Origin: Rhodobacter flavimaris | Lineage (GTDB): Bacteria; Pseudomonadota; Alphaproteobacteria; Rhodobacterales; Rhodobacteraceae | Reading direction: 5' to 3' | Length of the DNA stretch: 64,000 nt | Assembly (NCBI RefSeq): GCF_021378075.1 | Contig: NZ_JAJUOS010000005.1 | Span: forward strand, 166,679-230,678 | In this document: positions 61,042 to 64,000 of the stretch, in pieces | How the letters are laid out: every line of letters begins with the position of its first letter | Position numbering within the stretch: position 1 is the stretch's first letter | The notes under the pieces: model-generated | The model's input: only the letters and a program-made list of their open reading frames with translations | What the model was told of the DNA's origin: nothing | Database searches by the model: none | Made by a program: the position numbers and the translations under genes

Positions 61042-61106
61042 GAAGGGGGCGCTGCCCCCCGCGGCCTTGCCGCTCACCCCCGGGATATTTGGGCCACATT
61101 GAAAGC
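61042..61106. repeat. Rhodobacterales-type intergenic repeat element (copy B)
   Basis: GGGGGC-GCT-GCCCCC (61045-61059) and GCGGC-CTT-GCCGC (61061-61073) hairpins are followed by ACCCCCGGGATATTTGGGCC then ACATTGAAAG. The TATTTG...CCA...GAAAG core is shared with copy A at 40337-40382. The element also provides the last codons and stop of ispE. Recognised from memory of this lineage. Confidence 0.5.
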
Positions 61107-62006
61107 CGGACGTGGAGCCGAGGCGGCGCGTTGATCGCCAAGGGTGCCTTCAGTGCACCACCATTCGGGACGTGAGGCGCGCAGCGCGGTTTCGGCGGCG
61201 CGGGCTTCGGCTGGAGTGGCGAAGAGCGCAAAGCAGGTGGCGCCCGATCCCGACATGCGCGTCAGGCGGCAACCGGGCAGCGCGGCGAGGGTTTCGAGAA
61301 CCGTGGCGATGACCGGGGCCGTGGCAATTGCCGGGGGTTGAAGGTCGTTGCGCTGAACCGCGAGCCAGGCGATGCAGTCTTGCGCATCCGCGAATTGGGG
61401 CGGCGTCGTAATCCACGGATTATCCTTTTGTATCAGCGCCTTGAAGACGGCTGGCGTGGCCACGCCGACGCGGGGATTGACCAACAGACAGGGAAGCGGC
61501 GGAAGCGTCGCCGCGGTCAGATCGTCGCCCACGCCCTGCGCGCGCTGAGGCTCGGGCGAGAGACACATGGGGATATCCGCGCCAAGACGGGTGAGCGCCG
61601 CACCAAGTTGTCCGAGCACGCGGGCCTGCACTGACGAGGCGTCACCGAAGCCCATCTGCAACAACCCGCGAATAGCTGCCGCCGCATCGGACGAACCGCC
61701 GCCGATACCCGAAGCCGCGGGCAGGTTCTTTTCGAGATGGAAGGCCACACCGCCCGTCATACCCGTGTGCGCGGCGAAAAGCGCCGCGGCTTTCAGCACG
61801 AGGTTTGAGTGGTCCGTAGGAACGCCCTGCGCCTCGGGCCCCGAGACCGTCATCGAAAACCCTTCGGCCGGGCGTAATGTCAGCCGGTCCCCGACCGGAG
61901 CAAAGGCAACCAGGCTGTCGAGCAGGTGATAGCCGTCTTCGCGCTGCCCGATCACATGCAGGGCAAGGTTGATCTTGGCGGGCGCAAAGACCGAAAGCGC
62001 GCTCAT
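61074..62006 (-). CDS. ispE: 4-diphosphocytidyl-2-C-methyl-D-erythritol kinase
   Basis: 310 residues, GHMP kinase. FAPAKINLALHVIGQREDGYHLLDSLV opens the family, the ATP loop is LPAASGIGGGSSDAAAAIRGL, and LTRMSGSGATCFALF is the third motif. It phosphorylates CDP-ME in the MEP isoprenoid pathway. The last residues (FNVAQISRG) and stop are built by a repeat element, so the C-terminus varies between relatives. Its ATG overlaps the TPR gene stop, and it is convergent with the polyprenyl synthase gene. Confidence 0.95.
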   Translation of the reverse strand: MSALSVFAPAKINLALHVIGQREDGYHLLDSLVAFAPVGDRLTLRPAEGFSMTVSGPEAQGVPTDHSNLVLKAAALFAAHTGMTGGVAFHLEKNLPAASGIGGGSSDAAAAIRGLLQMGFGDASSVQARVLGQLGAALTRLGADIPMCLSPEPQRAQGVGDDLTAATLPPLPCLLVNPRVGVATPAVFKALIQKDNPWITTPPQFADAQDCIAWLAVQRNDLQPPAIATAPVIATVLETLAALPGCRLTRMSGSGATCFALFATPAEARAAETALRASRPEWWCTEGTLGDQRAASAPRPAFNVAQISRG

Positions 62007-63700
62007 TGCGCGGGTTTCAGGGGCTCGGCGCCCTCTTCCTCAAGCACCTTGTCGAGGCCGACCTCAAGCTTGCGGCGCACGCGATCCATATCCAGATCGT
62101 CGCCCGGCCCGAAGCTGATCGCGCGTTTCCACTGGAACTCGGCCTCGCGCTTGCGGCCCACGGCCCAATACACATCACCAAGGTGGTCGTTCACCAGCGG
62201 GTCCACGGCCTCCAGCTCGACCGCGCGCTCCATCTGCACGACGGCCTCGTCATAGCGGCCCAGACGGTAGAGCACCCATCCAAGGCTGTCGACAATGTAG
62301 CCCGCATCGGGGCGCGCAGCGACCGCGCGTTCGATCATCGAGAGCGCCTCGTCGAGGTTTTCCTTCCGCTCGACATAGGAATAGCCAAGGTAGTTCAGCA
62401 CTGCCGGTTGATCAGGGCTAAGCTTCAGCGCCTCGCGAAAGCCCGCCTCGGCCTTCTCCCATTCGTCCGAGCGTTCATGCGAGATGGCGCGGGCATACCA
62501 GACGAACCAATTGCCCGGCTGCGGCTCGCCCAGAAGCTCGATAGACTTGTCATAGGCGACGGCGGCCTCTTTGTAGCGTTCTTCGCGGCGCAGGGTGTCG
62601 CCAAGCGCGGTCCAGACCCCGGCCAGATCGGGTCGGCTGCGCGTCAGCTGCTCGAGCACCTCGATGGCGGCATCGGTGCGCTCTTCCTGCACCATCGCCT
62701 CGGCCCGGCCCATTTCGGCCGCGTGGAACACCGGGCTGTCAGGCGGGATAAGCGTGTAGCTTTCGATCGCCAGATCATGGCGGCCGAGCTGCTCGAACAG
62801 CGAAGCGGTCAGCAGGATCGAATCCGCGTGATCGGGGCGCAGCATCGCGGCAAGCCGCAGATGCACGAGCGTGAACGTATCCGGCGCGTCGCCCGCCAGC
62901 GCAGAGCCGAGCGTGAAATAGACCTCGGCCATACCGTCGCTCGGGCTGTTGATCATCGAGAAATCGACGGTTTCGCCGGATTCCAGCGCCGTGCGCATGT
63001 CGCTAAGTTCAGGGTCCAGCTCGGTGCCGAAGGTGCTGTCGAGCAGCGCGATGGCATCGGCGTTCCGCTCGAGCTGCGAGAGGATCTGCACATGGGCGAT
63101 CACACCGCGGCGCGTCGGGCTGACCTGATCGCCAGACTTGCCGGAAAAGATCGCATCGGCGCCTTCGAAATCACCCACCATCGCCAGCGCAAGCGCCTTG
63201 TGATAGGCGGCGAAGGCGCCAAGACCGGGCTGCTTGGCCATATCGTCGAAAAGCTTGGTGGCTTCAGACATCTGGCCCTGCCCCGCCAGCGCCCAGGCCC
63301 GCACCAGCCCGGACAGAAGCGGGCCGGGATCGGCGCCGCCATCCAGCAGGCTGAGCACCGAGGCGTAATCCTCATCGCTTCCCGCCTTCGCGACCAGCGT
63401 CATCGCTGCGATCTGGCTACCGTCCTTTGGCGCGCCCATGGTTTCGGCGATATGAATAGAGGTGTCGAAATCCCCCAGCACCACATGAGAGATCAGCGCG
63501 GATTCCTGCAACTCCAGATTCTGCGGGTTCGCGCGCAGCAATTGCGCGTAATAGGTTGCCGCCGCGCGATAATCATTCGCGCCCGCTGCCAGCCGCGCCG
63601 CGAGATAGGGCCCCGCCTCTTCCGCCGCGAGGGGTGCTGCAAGCGCCGATCCGAGCAGGCTGGCCAGAAGCAACGGGCGGAGCGAAAAGCTGAAAGGCAC
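62003..63700 (-). CDS. Secreted tetratricopeptide-repeat protein
   Basis: 565 residues. A signal peptide ends near ALAAPLAAEE; after that a long set of helical repeats follows, including YKEAAVAYDKSIELLGEP, AEAGFREALKLSPDQPAVLNYLGYSYVERKE and DEAVVQMERAVELEAVDPLVNDHLGDVYWAVG, which are TPR motifs. Probably a periplasmic or exported scaffold; function unknown. It begins at GTG 63700 after AGAGGA; an ATG at 63775 lacks a good ribosome binding site. The stop overlaps the ispE ATG, so ispE is co-transcribed. Confidence 0.88.
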   Translation of the reverse strand: MPFSFSLRPLLLASLLGSALAAPLAAEEAGPYLAARLAAGANDYRAAATYYAQLLRANPQNLELQESALISHVVLGDFDTSIHIAETMGAPKDGSQIAAMTLVAKAGSDEDYASVLSLLDGGADPGPLLSGLVRAWALAGQGQMSEATKLFDDMAKQPGLGAFAAYHKALALAMVGDFEGADAIFSGKSGDQVSPTRRGVIAHVQILSQLERNADAIALLDSTFGTELDPELSDMRTALESGETVDFSMINSPSDGMAEVYFTLGSALAGDAPDTFTLVHLRLAAMLRPDHADSILLTASLFEQLGRHDLAIESYTLIPPDSPVFHAAEMGRAEAMVQEERTDAAIEVLEQLTRSRPDLAGVWTALGDTLRREERYKEAAVAYDKSIELLGEPQPGNWFVWYARAISHERSDEWEKAEAGFREALKLSPDQPAVLNYLGYSYVERKENLDEALSMIERAVAARPDAGYIVDSLGWVLYRLGRYDEAVVQMERAVELEAVDPLVNDHLGDVYWAVGRKREAEFQWKRAISFGPGDDLDMDRVRRKLEVGLDKVLEEEGAEPLKPAQ

Positions 63701-63831
63701 GGGCAGATCCTCTGGTCGTTTGCGGCGAAGGTAACGAGACCGCGCGCCCAAGGCAATGCGGCGGGCGGTCCGCACGCGCGTACAAGGTAGCGGAACACGG
63801 CGTTGTGACGGGCGCGCCCCCTGAAAAGACC

Positions 63832-63860
63832 AGCGCCGCGGAGTTTCCTCTGCGGCGCCT
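63832..63860 (-). terminator. Candidate terminator of the ETF-QO gene
   Basis: GCGCCGC (63833-63839) pairs with GCGGCGC (63852-63858), extended by a G-T wobble and GAG/CTC inside. On the minus strand it follows the stop codon and is followed by GGTCTTTTC. Confidence 0.6.
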
Positions 63861-63866
63861 GATATC

Positions 63867-64000
<134 letters not shown>

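Noticed and set aside
62006..63790. 594-codon plus-strand frame opposite the TPR gene
   Set aside because: Antisense shadow; the TPR repeats are on the minus strand and clear.

Overview
The window is a 64 kb piece of a GC-rich alphaproteobacterial chromosome. Gene content and neighbourhoods point to Rhodobacterales (Rhodobacteraceae/Paracoccaceae): a cycL(ccmH)-ccmF pair, a type B PutA with a divergent Lrp-like PutR, L-malyl-CoA/beta-methylmalyl-CoA lyase, phaA-phaB, ftsE-ftsX-plsC, rpmI-rplT plus pheS-pheT, and the argH-small lipoproteins-lysA order. I cannot name the genus. There is no rRNA, CRISPR array, prophage or transposase; almost everything is intact chromosomal housekeeping or catabolic sequence. 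Both ends cut a gene: the C-terminal part of ImuC/DnaE2 on the left and the C-terminus of ETF-ubiquinone oxidoreductase on the right.

Layout. 1-5.0 kb: imuC end, a PAS-LuxR regulator and a divergent thiolase/acyl-CoA ligase/3-hydroxybutyrate dehydrogenase-like operon. 5.1-10.4 kb: an iron-uptake block of TonB-dependent siderophore receptor, PiuC-like dioxygenase, ExbB, ExbD and TonB; the receptor leader can fold over its own ribosome binding site. 10.4-12.6 kb: FMN alpha-hydroxyacid dehydrogenase and di-heme cytochrome c peroxidase with an FNR-type box. 12.9-18.8 kb: an RpiR regulator, a polar amino acid ABC transporter, an N-succinylamino acid racemase-like enolase and a GNAT acyltransferase, ending against tRNA-Leu(TAA). 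18.9-30.6 kb: PaaG-like isomerase, CcmH, CcmF, GabT with an Lrp regulator and a divergent MerR-XRE-cupin regulator, PutR/PutA, rhomboid and GFA proteins. 30.6-38.4 kb: pheT, pheS, rplT, rpmI, pyk, an N-formylglutamate amidohydrolase-like gene and an orphan. 38.5-41.4 kb: D-amino acid aminotransferase, a DgcA-like epimerase and a DgcN-like DUF1611 protein. 41.7-47.4 kb: mcl1, accA with an SMR transporter, plsC, ftsX, ftsE and a zinc-ribbon protein. 47.4-53.5 kb: DUF4175 protein, lysA, two tiny lipoproteins, argH and a TlpA-like thioredoxin. 53.6-64 kb: EAL protein, phaA, phaB, LysR, EamA transporter, YdcH, methyltransferase, DUF2007, polyprenyl diphosphate synthase, ispE, TPR protein and the ETF-QO end.

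How it fits together. The main theme outside housekeeping is D-amino acid and glutamate/proline metabolism. There are two separate modules in which an N-acyltransferase is paired with an enolase-superfamily racemase: one looks like the N-succinyl type (with its own ABC importer) and one like the DgcN-DgcA N-acetyl type (with a D-amino acid transaminase). PutA, GabT and an N-formylglutamate amidohydrolase-like enzyme lie between them. A second theme is acetyl-CoA/PHB metabolism (PhaA, PhaB, BdhA-like, SCP2-type thiolase, Mcl1), consistent with polyhydroxybutyrate storage and the ethylmalonyl-CoA pathway. All functional assignments come from reading motifs, lengths and context; no database search was run.
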